Shown: one piece after another, positions 10,917 to 19,896 of the stretch | Numbering within the stretch: the stretch's first letter is position 1 | Layout of the letters: each line of letters begins with the position of its first letter | DNA from: Canicola haemoglobinophilus | Lineage (GTDB): Bacteria; Pseudomonadota; Gammaproteobacteria; Enterobacterales; Pasteurellaceae | Assembly (NCBI RefSeq): GCF_002015075.1 | Contig: NZ_MUXZ01000017.1 | Span: forward strand, 1-64,000 | Direction of reading: 5' to 3' | DNA length: 64,000 bases | Made by a program: the position numbers and the translations under genes | Notes under the pieces: model-generated | Database searches by the model: none | What the model was told of the DNA's origin: nothing | What the model saw: the letters and a program-made list of their open reading frames with translations, nothing else

Positions 10917-10943
10917 AGTGCGGTAATTTTTAAGAGAGAAAAC

Positions 10944-11372
10944 ATGAAAAAATTAGACATAGCACCATTTGAAAATGCCTTTATTTCACTAGGAAATACG
11001 TTGGAAAAACTGGCGGACGAACAATGGTTTAATGCACAAGAGGAAATTGTTCAGGACACTTTAATTGCAGGTACTATTCAGAAATTTGAATTTGTCTATG
11101 AGCTCAGTATTAAAATGCTAAAACGTCAGCTTAAAGCAATGGCGGATTTTGAAGATGAGATCGATCAAAGCGATTTTCGTGATGTTTTACGTTTATCAGT
11201 AAAAGCAGGTTTGATTAATGATATTGAAAGTTGGATAAAATATCGTCAAATGAGGAATATCACTTCTCATACTTATGATCAAAGTAAAGCACAGCAAATC
11301 TATGAAAATATTCAAAATTTCCTTATTTCTGCTAAGTTTTTAGTTGAAAAATTAAAAGCGTTGCAGAAATGA
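10944..11372 (+). CDS. hepT: HepT-type HEPN ribonuclease (toxin)
   Basis: A helical HEPN-fold protein of 142 residues. Its motif RNITSHTY near residue 111 fits the toxin consensus R-x4-H-x-Y exactly: Arg and His are the RNase active site and Tyr is the residue AMPylated by MntA in characterised systems. Antitoxin-first order and 27-base spacing match the partner gene upstream. The target RNA is unknown. An alternative annotation is nucleotidyltransferase substrate-binding protein, the older name for this family. Confidence 0.87.
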   Translation: MKKLDIAPFENAFISLGNTLEKLADEQWFNAQEEIVQDTLIAGTIQKFEFVYELSIKMLKRQLKAMADFEDEIDQSDFRDVLRLSVKAGLINDIESWIKYRQMRNITSHTYDQSKAQQIYENIQNFLISAKFLVEKLKALQK

Positions 11373-11521
11373 GGGAAAGTGCGGTTTAAATTTAAAAATA
11401 TTATTTCTAAAAAACATAAAATTATCCGAATTTTATATGTTATAAAATTGTATAAATAAAAAACAAGCAATCCGTTTTCTTTAAAATTGTTACAAAAACT
11501 ATATTAATCTAGGAGATTTTT

Positions 11522-12004
11522 ATGTATGTAAATAAGCAAAACCAAATTGAGCTTTTAAAAAACAAAACTGGGGTTTCAACATTTAACTCCATATCAAAAG
11601 AAAAATTTGATGAAATTCAGAGAATGATGATAAGTGAGAATAAATTTACTCAGCAAGAATTATCTCTTTTAGTTGAGTTGATGCCTAACTTCGTAGAACT
11701 ACAAAAAGACTTTATTGATGGTGTTAAAAAAATAGCAGAACAAGCGGGCAGTTCTCAGAAAAGTGCTTTTGATGTCATTGATAAACAAATGGCTATATTA
11801 GAAACTTTAGCAAAGTCAGCTCAAACAGACGAGACAAGATCAGATATAGCAAAAACTCTACTAAAAATTTCCGAAAACACTAATGAGATTCTTAAAGAGA
11901 TGAATGCTAACAATAATGAGTTCTGGAAATATATAACAGGGGGGGCTGCAGTGGCGATTGGGGCGGTAGTCGGTGGTCTTTTCTTGATGAAGGATAAAAA
12001 ATAG
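11522..12004 (+). CDS. Hypothetical protein with C-terminal membrane anchor
   Basis: Not recognised. The 160-residue product is charged and predicted helical over residues 1-140 (Lys/Glu-rich, likely coiled coil) and ends in one hydrophobic segment YITGGAAVAIGAVVGGLFLM followed by KDKK, so it looks tail-anchored with its bulk in the cytoplasm. GGAG precedes the ATG. It sits 25 bases before gnd and about 150 bases after the HEPN toxin gene, inside the accessory block between pgl and gnd. No catalytic motif is visible. Confidence 0.6.
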   Translation: MYVNKQNQIELLKNKTGVSTFNSISKEKFDEIQRMMISENKFTQQELSLLVELMPNFVELQKDFIDGVKKIAEQAGSSQKSAFDVIDKQMAILETLAKSAQTDETRSDIAKTLLKISENTNEILKEMNANNNEFWKYITGGAAVAIGAVVGGLFLMKDKK

Positions 12005-12029
12005 ATTTCTTAAAAAACAGGAGCAAAAA

Positions 12030-13484
12030 ATGTCAGTAAAAGGCGATATCGGCGTTATCGGATTAGCGGTAATGGGGCAGAATTTAATTCTGAATATGAA
12101 CGACAATGGCTTTAAAGTGGTAGCGTTCAACCGCACCACGTCTAAAGTTGATGAGTTCTTAGCCGGGGCTGCGAAAGGCACGAATATTATCGGGGCTTAT
12201 TCGTTGGAAGATTTAGCAAGCAAGTTAGAAAAGCCACGCAAAGTGATGTTAATGGTGCGTGCGGGTGAGGTGGTTGATCAATTTATTGACGCATTACTAC
12301 CGCACTTGGAAGAAGGCGACATCATTATTGATGGCGGTAACTCGAACTATCCAGACACTAACCGTCGTGTAAAAGCCTTGAGCCAAAAAGGCATTCGCTT
12401 TATTGGTTCGGGCGTATCGGGCGGTGAAGAAGGTGCACGTCATGGACCTTCAATTATGCCTGGTGGTAATGAAGAAGCGTGGCAATATGTGAAACCAATT
12501 CTACAAGCGATTTCAGCTAAAACAGATAAAGGCGAGCCTTGCTGTGATTGGGTAGGTAAAGAAGGCTCAGGCCACTTCGTGAAAATGGTGCATAACGGTA
12601 TCGAATATGGCGATATGCAGTTGATTTGTGAAGCCTACCAGTTCTTAAACGATGGTTTGGGCTTAAGCTATGATGAAATGCAGACGATTTTCCAAGAGTG
12701 GAAAAAAACCGAGCTTGATAGCTATTTAATTGATATTACAACCGATATTCTTGGTTACAAAGATGCTGATGGCGAACCGTTAGTGGAAAAAATCCTTGAT
12801 ACTGCAGGGCAAAAAGGCACAGGTAAGTGGACGGGGATCAATGCGTTAGATTTCGGTATTCCATTAACCTTAATCACAGAATCTGTATTCGCTCGTTGTG
12901 TTTCTTCTTTCAAAGATCAACGTGTGGCAGCCGCTAAATTGTTCAACAAAACCATCGGCAAAGTAGAAGGCGACAAACAAGTGTGGATTGAAGCGGTGCG
13001 TAAAGCTCTATTAGCTTCAAAAATCATTTCGTACGCACAAGGCTTTATGCTTATTCGTGAAGCGTCAGAAAATTTCGGCTGGAACATCAACTACGGAGCG
13101 ACCGCACTTTTATGGCGTGAAGGCTGTATTATCCGTAGCCGTTTCTTAGGCAATATTCGTGATGCCTATGAAGCAAATCCAGATCTGATTTTCTTAGGTT
13201 CAGATCCATACTTCAAAAACATTTTAGAAAATGCGTTGAGCGACTGGCGTAAAGTGGTAGCGAAATCTATTGAAGTGGGTATCCCAATGCCTTGTATGGC
13301 AAGTGCGGTGACATTTTTAGATGGTTATACATCTGAACGTTTACCAGCCAACTTACTACAAGCACAACGTGACTACTTCGGTGCTCACACCTATGAACGT
13401 ACCGACAAGCCTCGTGGCGAGTTCTTCCATACCAACTGGACAGGACGTGGTGGAAATACAGCGTCAACGACTTATGATGTGTAG
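12030..13484 (+). CDS. gnd: 6-phosphogluconate dehydrogenase, decarboxylating
   Basis: It oxidises 6-phosphogluconate to ribulose-5-phosphate, CO2 and NADPH, the third oxidative pentose-phosphate step. The 484-residue product has the NADP fold GLAVMGQNLILNM near residue 10, the substrate motif GVSGGEEGARHGPSIMPGG near 130, catalytic Lys in GHFVKMVHNGIE, and the C-terminal NTNWTGRGG-type tail (HTNWTGRGG). CAGGAG precedes the ATG. It is separated from its pathway partners by accessory genes and followed by two hairpins. Confidence 0.97.
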   Translation: MSVKGDIGVIGLAVMGQNLILNMNDNGFKVVAFNRTTSKVDEFLAGAAKGTNIIGAYSLEDLASKLEKPRKVMLMVRAGEVVDQFIDALLPHLEEGDIIIDGGNSNYPDTNRRVKALSQKGIRFIGSGVSGGEEGARHGPSIMPGGNEEAWQYVKPILQAISAKTDKGEPCCDWVGKEGSGHFVKMVHNGIEYGDMQLICEAYQFLNDGLGLSYDEMQTIFQEWKKTELDSYLIDITTDILGYKDADGEPLVEKILDTAGQKGTGKWTGINALDFGIPLTLITESVFARCVSSFKDQRVAAAKLFNKTIGKVEGDKQVWIEAVRKALLASKIISYAQGFMLIREASENFGWNINYGATALLWREGCIIRSRFLGNIRDAYEANPDLIFLGSDPYFKNILENALSDWRKVVAKSIEVGIPMPCMASAVTFLDGYTSERLPANLLQAQRDYFGAHTYERTDKPRGEFFHTNWTGRGGNTASTTYDV

Positions 13485-13494
13485 TTAAAAATAA

Positions 13495-13568
13495 AGCGGA
13501 CATAATGTCCGCTATAATCATTTGATGTTTAACCTAGTAAGATTATATAAAATATCTAGCTAGGTTAA
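13495..13568 (+). terminator. Double hairpin downstream of gnd
   Basis: First hairpin: AGCGGACA/TGTCCGCT (13495-13513). Second: TTAACCTAG (13529-13537) with CTAGGTTAA (13560-13568), followed by a T6 run on the plus strand. The pair ends gnd transcription and separates it from the convergent oxidoreductase. Confidence 0.65.
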
Positions 13569-13578
13569 TTTTTTATTA

Positions 13579-14682
13579 TTAACCAGTAATCTCCGTTAAG
13601 TTCACTTTACGATTTTCATAACGTGATTTAGTGCAAGCATCCGCAGTTGCAATGGCTGCACGAGCAGCTTCACCAGTTAAAAGCTTAATAAACTCTTCGC
13701 TTGGTTCCATGCCATGCATGATATCGTTGAGATATTTCATCTCTTTTCTCATCACAGAGCTTAGCCACATTGGTGTTCTTTTACCTGGCTTACCGTATTG
13801 AATAGCTCCGTCCATTTCTGTACTGGTGTAGATACGAGTACGATCATCATCTTCTTCTTGGCTTTCATGAATTAAGAAATAGCTCTCTTTTCCATCTAAA
13901 CGTAATGTACCTTTACAATGATACATATCAAGTTTAATAGCGCCTTTTTCCCCTTGAATGAGAACATAGTGTTCCCCCCAGCGGAAGGCGGAACCCCATT
14001 CCAATACAGCGAAACGATCGTCATCAAATTCCATATTTAAGAACATCATATCGTCTTCATCACCAAATTTTTCACCTTTATGGGCAACGTTAGCCGCTGT
14101 CATCGTAACGGTTTTTGGCATTCCTCCCATTAGGAATTGTACACAGTCTAGTTCGTGAATATGGTGATAAAGATGACCGCCTGATTTCTCTCTAATTTTT
14201 TTCCAAGAAATCGTTGGCTGTTCATCTTCCCAGCCGTTACGGGCTGAATGGCAATAAAGTACCTTACCAATAACGCCTTGATTGATAAGTTCTTTGGCAT
14301 GATGAACACCATTAAAGAAGTTCATAATATGCCCCGCCATAAACACAACGCCATTTTCTTCACAGGCTTTGACCATCTCATCACAATCCTGATAGCTAAG
14401 TGCGATAGGTTTTTCACAAAAAACGTGTTTTTTATTACGAGCGGCTAAAATTACGGGTTCTTTATGCAAATAATTTGGTGTGGCAACAATAACGCAATCC
14501 ACTTCAGGGCTTGTTACGAGTTCTTCCAAACTTTTTGCTGCAACACAATTAATTTCCTCAGCAATGGTTTCACCATTTTCAGGATCATAAACCATAGTGA
14601 CTTTTGCATTTTCATTTTCGTTCATAAAGCGAGCCAAATCTGCACCGAAATAGCCAACGCCAACAACACCATATTTCATCAT
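13579..14682 (-). CDS. Gfo/Idh/MocA family oxidoreductase (ABC operon)
   Basis: An NAD(P)-dependent sugar or cyclitol dehydrogenase of 367 residues. It has the Rossmann motif GVVGVGYFGADLARF at the N-terminus, the catalytic EKP motif (FCEKPIAL near residue 90), and HIHELD near residue 170 in the C-terminal sheet domain. The ATG at 14682 is preferred because GAGGAG lies seven bases upstream; an ATG 15 bases earlier overlaps that site. It is the last gene of the minus-strand transporter operon, so it probably oxidises the imported compound, whose identity is unknown. A related protein is encoded across the divergent promoter at 19897-20964. Confidence 0.88.
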   Translation of the reverse strand: MMKYGVVGVGYFGADLARFMNENENAKVTMVYDPENGETIAEEINCVAAKSLEELVTSPEVDCVIVATPNYLHKEPVILAARNKKHVFCEKPIALSYQDCDEMVKACEENGVVFMAGHIMNFFNGVHHAKELINQGVIGKVLYCHSARNGWEDEQPTISWKKIREKSGGHLYHHIHELDCVQFLMGGMPKTVTMTAANVAHKGEKFGDEDDMMFLNMEFDDDRFAVLEWGSAFRWGEHYVLIQGEKGAIKLDMYHCKGTLRLDGKESYFLIHESQEEDDDRTRIYTSTEMDGAIQYGKPGKRTPMWLSSVMRKEMKYLNDIMHGMEPSEEFIKLLTGEAARAAIATADACTKSRYENRKVNLTEITG

Positions 14683-14714
14683 TTTGAGTCTCCTCATTTA
14701 AGTTTATATTAAGT

Positions 14715-15548
14715 TTATTTCACTGAGCCTTCAGAAAGCCCACTCGCAATTTTGTTTTGGATAAAACAGAAGAAAATAACCGATGGAATTACCACTAAAA
14801 CGGAAGCAGCCATCATATCGCCCCAGTCTAAAATTTCTGCTCCATTGAGAGAGCGTAATGCTACCGCTACAGTCATTTTGCTCGTGTCGTTCACTAAGAT
14901 CAGAGCATATAAGAACTCATTCCACGCATTGATAAAGGTATAAATTGCGGTTGCGACAATACCTGGGGCAACAAGCGGTAATACAATTTTGAAGAAGACA
15001 GTGAATTTATTTGCACCATCAATTTTGGCTGCCTCTTCAATTTCAATTGGCACGGTTTGAAAGAATCCCACAAGTAACCACACTGCATAAGGCACACTAA
15101 AGGATAAATACACGATAATTAAACCGCTTGTTGTATTGGTTAACCCAACTTTTGCCATTGCGATGGAATAAGGAATAGCAAGTAAAATCGGCGGGAAAAT
15201 ATATGTGGTGACCAATAGTTTCGACATAATTGAACCCAGTTTCGGGAAGAAACGAACGATACCGTAAGCTGCCATTGCCGAAATCGTGATGGCTATCACT
15301 GTGGTGATTAGTGAGATAAATAAACTATTCTTAATATTCACAATGAAATTGAGATCATTAATCACATGGTCAAAATAATCTAAGGTGAATATTTTTGGCC
15401 AGAAGCGAGTAGGTTCGCTAGTTAACTCGCCTTTTCCTTTCACCGAAGATAGGAAGATCCAAACCAAGGGGAAAACGGCAATAATGGTGGTAACAATTAG
15501 GAATACGTGGGAGATAATATCGCCAATAAGTGTTGATTTCTTTTTCAT
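14715..15548 (-). CDS. Sugar ABC transporter permease (MalG/UgpE type)
   Basis: Inner-membrane permease of 277 residues with six hydrophobic segments. The EAA loop that docks the ATPase is visible as EEAAKIDGANKFTVFFKIVL near residues 175-195. It belongs to the CUT1 carbohydrate importer family and pairs with the permease encoded just upstream (15550-16434). The two genes are separated by one base, which implies translational coupling. Substrate unknown. Confidence 0.92.
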   Translation of the reverse strand: MKKKSTLIGDIISHVFLIVTTIIAVFPLVWIFLSSVKGKGELTSEPTRFWPKIFTLDYFDHVINDLNFIVNIKNSLFISLITTVIAITISAMAAYGIVRFFPKLGSIMSKLLVTTYIFPPILLAIPYSIAMAKVGLTNTTSGLIIVYLSFSVPYAVWLLVGFFQTVPIEIEEAAKIDGANKFTVFFKIVLPLVAPGIVATAIYTFINAWNEFLYALILVNDTSKMTVAVALRSLNGAEILDWGDMMAASVLVVIPSVIFFCFIQNKIASGLSEGSVK

Positions 15549-15549
15549 T

Positions 15550-16434
15550 TTATTTACTCTCCTTTTCCCAGCGATTGATAATCGTAAAGTAGATAAAGCA
15601 GATGGCGAGTAGGAAGATAAATAGCAAGACGGTAACGGCTGACGAACGTCCTAATAATTTGCTTCCCCAGCCCATATCGTAGGCATATATTGGTAGCGTC
15701 ATTGTGGCGTTAGCAGGACCACCACCCGTGATAAGGTAGATGATGTCAAAGTTGTTGAATACCCAAATGGTTCTGAGTACCACTAATAAACCAACGACTA
15801 ATTTAATGTGCGGTAAGGTAATGTAGCGGAAAATTTGCCATGCATTTGCACCATCAATTTTGGCGGCTTCATATTGATCCGCTGGTACGGTTTGTAATGC
15901 TGAAAGTACATTAACCATAATCATAGGTGCACCAAACCAGATATTAATAAAGACTAAGCAGACAAATGCCCAGGTTCTATCCGATAAGAAATTCGGTGCA
16001 ATATCCATAAAACCGAGTTCAACTAGCATATTCGGTAAGTAGCCGTAAACACCGTTTAAGATCCATTGCCAAGAAAAAGCGATAACAATGGTTGGGAATG
16101 CCCAAGGAATAATGAGTAAAATTTTATAGAGCCATTTGAAACGTTTTACTCTGTTTAGTGCTAAAGCAAGGAAGAATCCCATGAGAACTTGTCCAACAAG
16201 GGAAAGTGCGGTCCACTTCAAAGAGTTTAGAAAAGACATCCAGAAATTAGGATCGGAAAGTACTGCTTTATAGTTCGCAAATCCAACAAAACTGTAATTT
16301 GGCATTATTAAGTTTTTGTTGGTAAAGCTGTAAAAAATACTTGATAGGAATGGATAAATAAAAAGTACCGAAACGACTAATAATGCAGGCAATACAAATA
16401 TCCATCTTGTATAGTTTTGTTGTCGATAATACAT
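15550..16434 (-). CDS. Sugar ABC transporter permease (MalF/UgpA type)
   Basis: Inner-membrane permease of 294 residues, six hydrophobic segments, with the EAA loop YEAAKIDGANAWQIFRYITL near residues 190-210. It forms the heterodimeric CUT1 channel with the downstream permease. The gene follows the binding-protein gene after 119 bases containing a large hairpin (16484-16543), an arrangement that often keeps permease levels below binding-protein levels. Confidence 0.92.
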   Translation of the reverse strand: MYYRQQNYTRWIFVLPALLVVSVLFIYPFLSSIFYSFTNKNLIMPNYSFVGFANYKAVLSDPNFWMSFLNSLKWTALSLVGQVLMGFFLALALNRVKRFKWLYKILLIIPWAFPTIVIAFSWQWILNGVYGYLPNMLVELGFMDIAPNFLSDRTWAFVCLVFINIWFGAPMIMVNVLSALQTVPADQYEAAKIDGANAWQIFRYITLPHIKLVVGLLVVLRTIWVFNNFDIIYLITGGGPANATMTLPIYAYDMGWGSKLLGRSSAVTVLLFIFLLAICFIYFTIINRWEKESK

Positions 16435-16483
16435 AAGGAAAACCCCTTATTTCGTTGCTAATGTACTGAATTTTAGGTAAAAG

Positions 16484-16543
16484 CCCCCTAATGCTTATTT
16501 TCGTAAGCACTCATAACCTTGATTGAAGAATAAGATTAGGGGG
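16484..16543 (-). other. Intercistronic stem-loop between binding protein and permeases
   Basis: CCCCCTAAT at 16484-16492 pairs with ATTAGGGGG at 16535-16543. The stem extends inward with one bulged base, and a small hairpin TGCTTA/TAAGCA sits in the loop. No T-run follows on the minus strand, so an mRNA-stabilising or partial-termination structure is likely. Confidence 0.6.
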
Positions 16544-16553
16544 ACAGAGGAGT

Positions 16554-17909
16554 CTATTTAGCCGTTACTGCCTCTAATAAGCTGTTTAGTTCTTTCTCTG
16601 CTTTTTGTGCAGCCACCATTGGATCTGTGCCGTTGATAACAATATCTTGGAACATTTTCTCAATGATATGCTGATTAGTGATAACCCCTGCTGGTACATT
16701 CGGTCCATGCTCATATCCGATAGCGGTGCCACGTTTGACGTGATCAGCAATCACTTTTTCAGCATGATTAAATTGTTGAACCATTGGGTCATCTTTATAG
16801 GCTGGATCTTCAGAAATGCCAGTAATCGCAGGTAACATACCAACTGGAACGGCTTTTAAGAAGCTGACATAACGATCTTTATCGTATAAGGTTTTCATAA
16901 AGGCCTTAGCTACGTCAGGATGTTTTGCATTTTTCCAAACCACCATCGGAATATTTGCTGTTTCTAAGCCATTATCTGGATCATTTTCATTAATTTTTGG
17001 TACAGGATAAGCATCAATAAACTCAAGCAATTGTGGTGAGTTTGCTTTTACACCGCCAATTTGGAAGCCAGAGTTAAAATCAAATGCCGTTTTACCTTGA
17101 TAATATAAGGTAGCTTGTTGTAAGACGTTGTAGTTTACAGAATCTTTCGGTGAAATTTCTTTATACATTTTCACCCAATATTTGATACCGTCTTGTGCTA
17201 ATTGGCTAGTAAGATCAACTTTTAAGTCCTTAGTTAGCAAACTACCACCGCCACTACGTACATATAAATTCAAGAAACGAGTTGCCATAAAGTCATTACT
17301 GCCCATAGGTACAGAAATACCATACACACCATCTTGGCTTAATGTTTTGGCTGTAGTGTAAAGTTCATTCCACGTTTTAGGCACAGGTAAATTGTGCTTT
17401 TGCAATAAATCTTTACGTACCCACATTACTTGGGCATGTGAATAAAGTGGAATCGAATAGTTTTTTCCATCCACTGTTCCTTCATTAATAGAGGCTTGAG
17501 CAAACTTCTCACGACCGATGCTATCAATAAGATCACCTAATGGTTGTAATGCACCAAAATTGATCATTTCTACCACTTGATTTGGAAGTGCGGTACTTAA
17601 ATCAGGCACATTTCCAGATGAAAGCCCTGTTGTCCATTTGGTATAGAAATCGTTCCAAGAAAAAGTCTCAATTTTAATTTTGACTTTCGGGTGCTTTTGT
17701 TCAAATTCTTGAGCTGCTTTTTGAATGACTTCCAAACGAGGGCCTTGTGTGAAAGAGTGCCAGAAAGTGATATTTCCAGCCAGCTCTTGATTATCTTTAG
17801 GCATCGCAGCATTGGTGTTTGTTGCCTTATTTTCCTCATTACAGCCTGCTAATATTGATGCACCAGCAATCAACGGAATTAATGCAGAGAATAATTTTCT
17901 TAGTTTCAT
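16554..17909 (-). CDS. Sugar ABC transporter substrate-binding lipoprotein
   Basis: Extracytoplasmic solute receptor of family 1 (UgpB/MalE-like), 451 residues. The N-terminus MKLRKLFSALIPLIAGASILAGC is a lipoprotein signal with lipobox LAGC, so the mature protein is probably anchored through Cys22. The mature part has typical receptor motifs (ITFWHSFTQGPRLEVI, PDLSTALPNQ). It is the second gene of the minus-strand operon behind the ATPase. The ligand cannot be assigned; UgpB-like proteins bind glycerol-phosphate compounds or oligosaccharides. Confidence 0.92.
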   Translation of the reverse strand: MKLRKLFSALIPLIAGASILAGCNEENKATNTNAAMPKDNQELAGNITFWHSFTQGPRLEVIQKAAQEFEQKHPKVKIKIETFSWNDFYTKWTTGLSSGNVPDLSTALPNQVVEMINFGALQPLGDLIDSIGREKFAQASINEGTVDGKNYSIPLYSHAQVMWVRKDLLQKHNLPVPKTWNELYTTAKTLSQDGVYGISVPMGSNDFMATRFLNLYVRSGGGSLLTKDLKVDLTSQLAQDGIKYWVKMYKEISPKDSVNYNVLQQATLYYQGKTAFDFNSGFQIGGVKANSPQLLEFIDAYPVPKINENDPDNGLETANIPMVVWKNAKHPDVAKAFMKTLYDKDRYVSFLKAVPVGMLPAITGISEDPAYKDDPMVQQFNHAEKVIADHVKRGTAIGYEHGPNVPAGVITNQHIIEKMFQDIVINGTDPMVAAQKAEKELNSLLEAVTAK

Positions 17910-17945
17910 AACAGTGTCTCCTATTTTATTGAGAATAAAAAATCA

Positions 17946-19052
17946 TTAAATGGTCATTAATGATTTTTCTGTTTCTGGATCAAAGAAATGGGCGTATTTC
18001 ATATCAAACACAAGATTTAAAACTTGCCCCATAGAAATATTTTGTCTTGAATGAACAATCGCTTTAATTGGCTGCCCATCAATATCAGTATGTAAAATAT
18101 ATTCTGCCCCTAATAACTCTGAGACATTTATATTTGCTTTAAGAATAGAATGTTGATAAACACCTAATAACATTGGATCATTAGAAATATTCTCAGGACG
18201 AATACCTAAAATAATTTCTTTATTTTCAAATCCTTTTTGTTTAATCATTTCATAATGTTGATCATTTACTGCAATTGATATGCCATTTGGTGTAACGAAT
18301 TTTCCTTCTTTTACGATACCTCGGACAAAATTCATTGTTGGTGCACCAATAAATCCAGCGACAAAAATATTATTGGGTTTATTATAAATTTCTTTTGGTG
18401 TTCCTATTTGCTGTACGACACCCGCTTTCATTACCACAATACGATCTGCCATGGTCATCGCTTCTGTTTGGTCGTGGGTAACATAAATAGTAGTTGCTTT
18501 CAGCTTTTTATGAATACGGATAATCTCCGCACGCATATTGCCACGCAATTTTGCATCAAGATTAGAGAGCGGTTCGTCCATTAAAAAGACTTTAGGTGAG
18601 CGAACAATGGTTCTTCCTAATGCAACCCTTTGACGTTGTCCGCCAGAAAGGGCTTTAGGCTTACGATTTAATAATGCATCCAAGCCGAGAATTTCAGCAG
18701 CTTCTTTAACCTTACGATCAATATCTTCCTTAGCAAACTTACGTAGTTTTAAAGCAAAAGCCATATTCTCATAAACAGTCATATGTGGATATAACGCATA
18801 GGATTGAAATACCATTGCAATATCTCTATCTTTTGCCTCTACATCATTAACAAGTAGATCATCAATATAAAATTCACCACTGGAAATATCTTCTAAACCA
18901 GCAATCATTCTTAATAAAGTTGATTTACCACAACCTGAAGGGCCAACTAATGCAATAAACTCCTGATCTTCAACGGCTAGATTAAAATCTTGTACTGCTT
19001 CAAAGCCATTATCATAACGTTTATTAATATTATTTAGTAATAACGTTGCCAT
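17946..19052 (-). CDS. Sugar ABC transporter ATP-binding protein (MsmX/UgpC type)
   Basis: The CUT1 importer ATPase, 368 residues. It shows Walker A GPSGCGKST near residue 37, Q-loop VFQSYALYPHM, signature LSGGQRQRVALGR near 136, Walker B VFLMDEPLSNLD and the H-loop YVTHDQTEAM, followed by the C-terminal TOBE/regulatory domain typical of MalK-like proteins. It is the first gene of the minus-strand operon, transcribed away from the GntR regulator across a shared 143-base promoter region. Confidence 0.95.
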   Translation of the reverse strand: MATLLLNNINKRYDNGFEAVQDFNLAVEDQEFIALVGPSGCGKSTLLRMIAGLEDISSGEFYIDDLLVNDVEAKDRDIAMVFQSYALYPHMTVYENMAFALKLRKFAKEDIDRKVKEAAEILGLDALLNRKPKALSGGQRQRVALGRTIVRSPKVFLMDEPLSNLDAKLRGNMRAEIIRIHKKLKATTIYVTHDQTEAMTMADRIVVMKAGVVQQIGTPKEIYNKPNNIFVAGFIGAPTMNFVRGIVKEGKFVTPNGISIAVNDQHYEMIKQKGFENKEIILGIRPENISNDPMLLGVYQHSILKANINVSELLGAEYILHTDIDGQPIKAIVHSRQNISMGQVLNLVFDMKYAHFFDPETEKSLMTI

Positions 19053-19131
19053 ACATGTCCACCTTAAAGTAATATATAGAAATCTGATCCATTGAGTTTA
19101 ATGTTGAGATTTCTTTGTTTTAATTAACTCT

Positions 19132-19146
19132 AGACATATGATGTCT
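19132..19146. promoter_or_regulatory. Candidate GntR-family operator
   Basis: AGACAT-ATG-ATGTCT, a perfect inverted repeat with 3-base centre in the divergent region between the ABC operon and the GntR gene. Length and symmetry suit a FadR-subfamily dimer; assignment is by position. Confidence 0.55.
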
Positions 19147-19165
19147 TATATCCAGCAAAAAATAA

Positions 19166-19181
19166 AGAGATCTAGATCACA
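19166..19181 (-). promoter_or_regulatory. CRP-like site for the ABC operon
   Basis: On the minus strand TGTGA-N6-TCTCT (TGTGATCTAGATCTCT), a match to the CRP consensus with one perfect half. Its position, 114 bases before the first operon gene, fits catabolite control of a sugar transporter. Confidence 0.5.
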
Positions 19182-19195
19182 TAAATGAGAAATTT

Positions 19196-19885
19196 ATGGA
19201 AAAACTAACAAAAAAAGCTGCGTCATTAGCACTTCAAGAAAAAATCAAATCACTGATTATCAAACGTAAGATGAAATCGGGTGATTTAATGCCAACAGAA
19301 AATGAATTGATTGATCTATTTGAGGTAAGTCGCTCAAGTTTAAGAGAAGCCATTAAATCCTTAGAAGCGTTGCATATTCTCGATATCAAGCATGGTATAG
19401 GTACTTTTGTGGGAACGCCATCCCTTACCCCTATGGTACGTGGGCTGACGTTTCACGCACAGCTCCATTTACAAGATAATCTAAAAAGCATTATTGATAT
19501 TTTAGATATTCGGGAAATCTTACAATATGGCTTTGCGCCCTTAGCTCTTGAAAAAATCCAAGAGAATGAAGTTGATGAATTGCAACGTTTAGTCAGAATC
19601 ATTGAACAAAACGCCTCTCTTGGACATTTTTCTATTCAAGAAGAACATCAGATACATTTGCTTACCTATCATTCCATTAAAAATGATTTATTGACTCAGT
19701 ACCTTGATGCCTTTTGGGAAATCTACCAACAAGTGAATGCTGATCTACCACCGCTTGCTATTTCACCTACAGAATTGGCTATGCAATATCGAGAATTAGT
19801 TGATGCCGTTGAAGCACGAGATTTAGAAAGAATGCTAAGGGCTATCCTTTATTATTTTCATACGATTAGAAAGAATTTGAATTAG
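19196..19885 (+). CDS. GntR/FadR-family transcriptional regulator
   Basis: A 229-residue regulator. The N-terminal winged helix carries the GntR signature (SGDLMPTENELIDLFEVSRSSLREAIKSLEAL, residues about 28-60) and the C-terminal helical FCD-type ligand domain includes DILDIREILQYG. It is divergent from the ABC operon and followed after 11 bases by the second oxidoreductase gene, so it probably represses both units until an operon-specific metabolite binds. A palindrome in the shared promoter region is the likely operator. Confidence 0.88.
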   Translation: MEKLTKKAASLALQEKIKSLIIKRKMKSGDLMPTENELIDLFEVSRSSLREAIKSLEALHILDIKHGIGTFVGTPSLTPMVRGLTFHAQLHLQDNLKSIIDILDIREILQYGFAPLALEKIQENEVDELQRLVRIIEQNASLGHFSIQEEHQIHLLTYHSIKNDLLTQYLDAFWEIYQQVNADLPPLAISPTELAMQYRELVDAVEARDLERMLRAILYYFHTIRKNLN

Positions 19886-19896
19886 AGGCAATGAGA

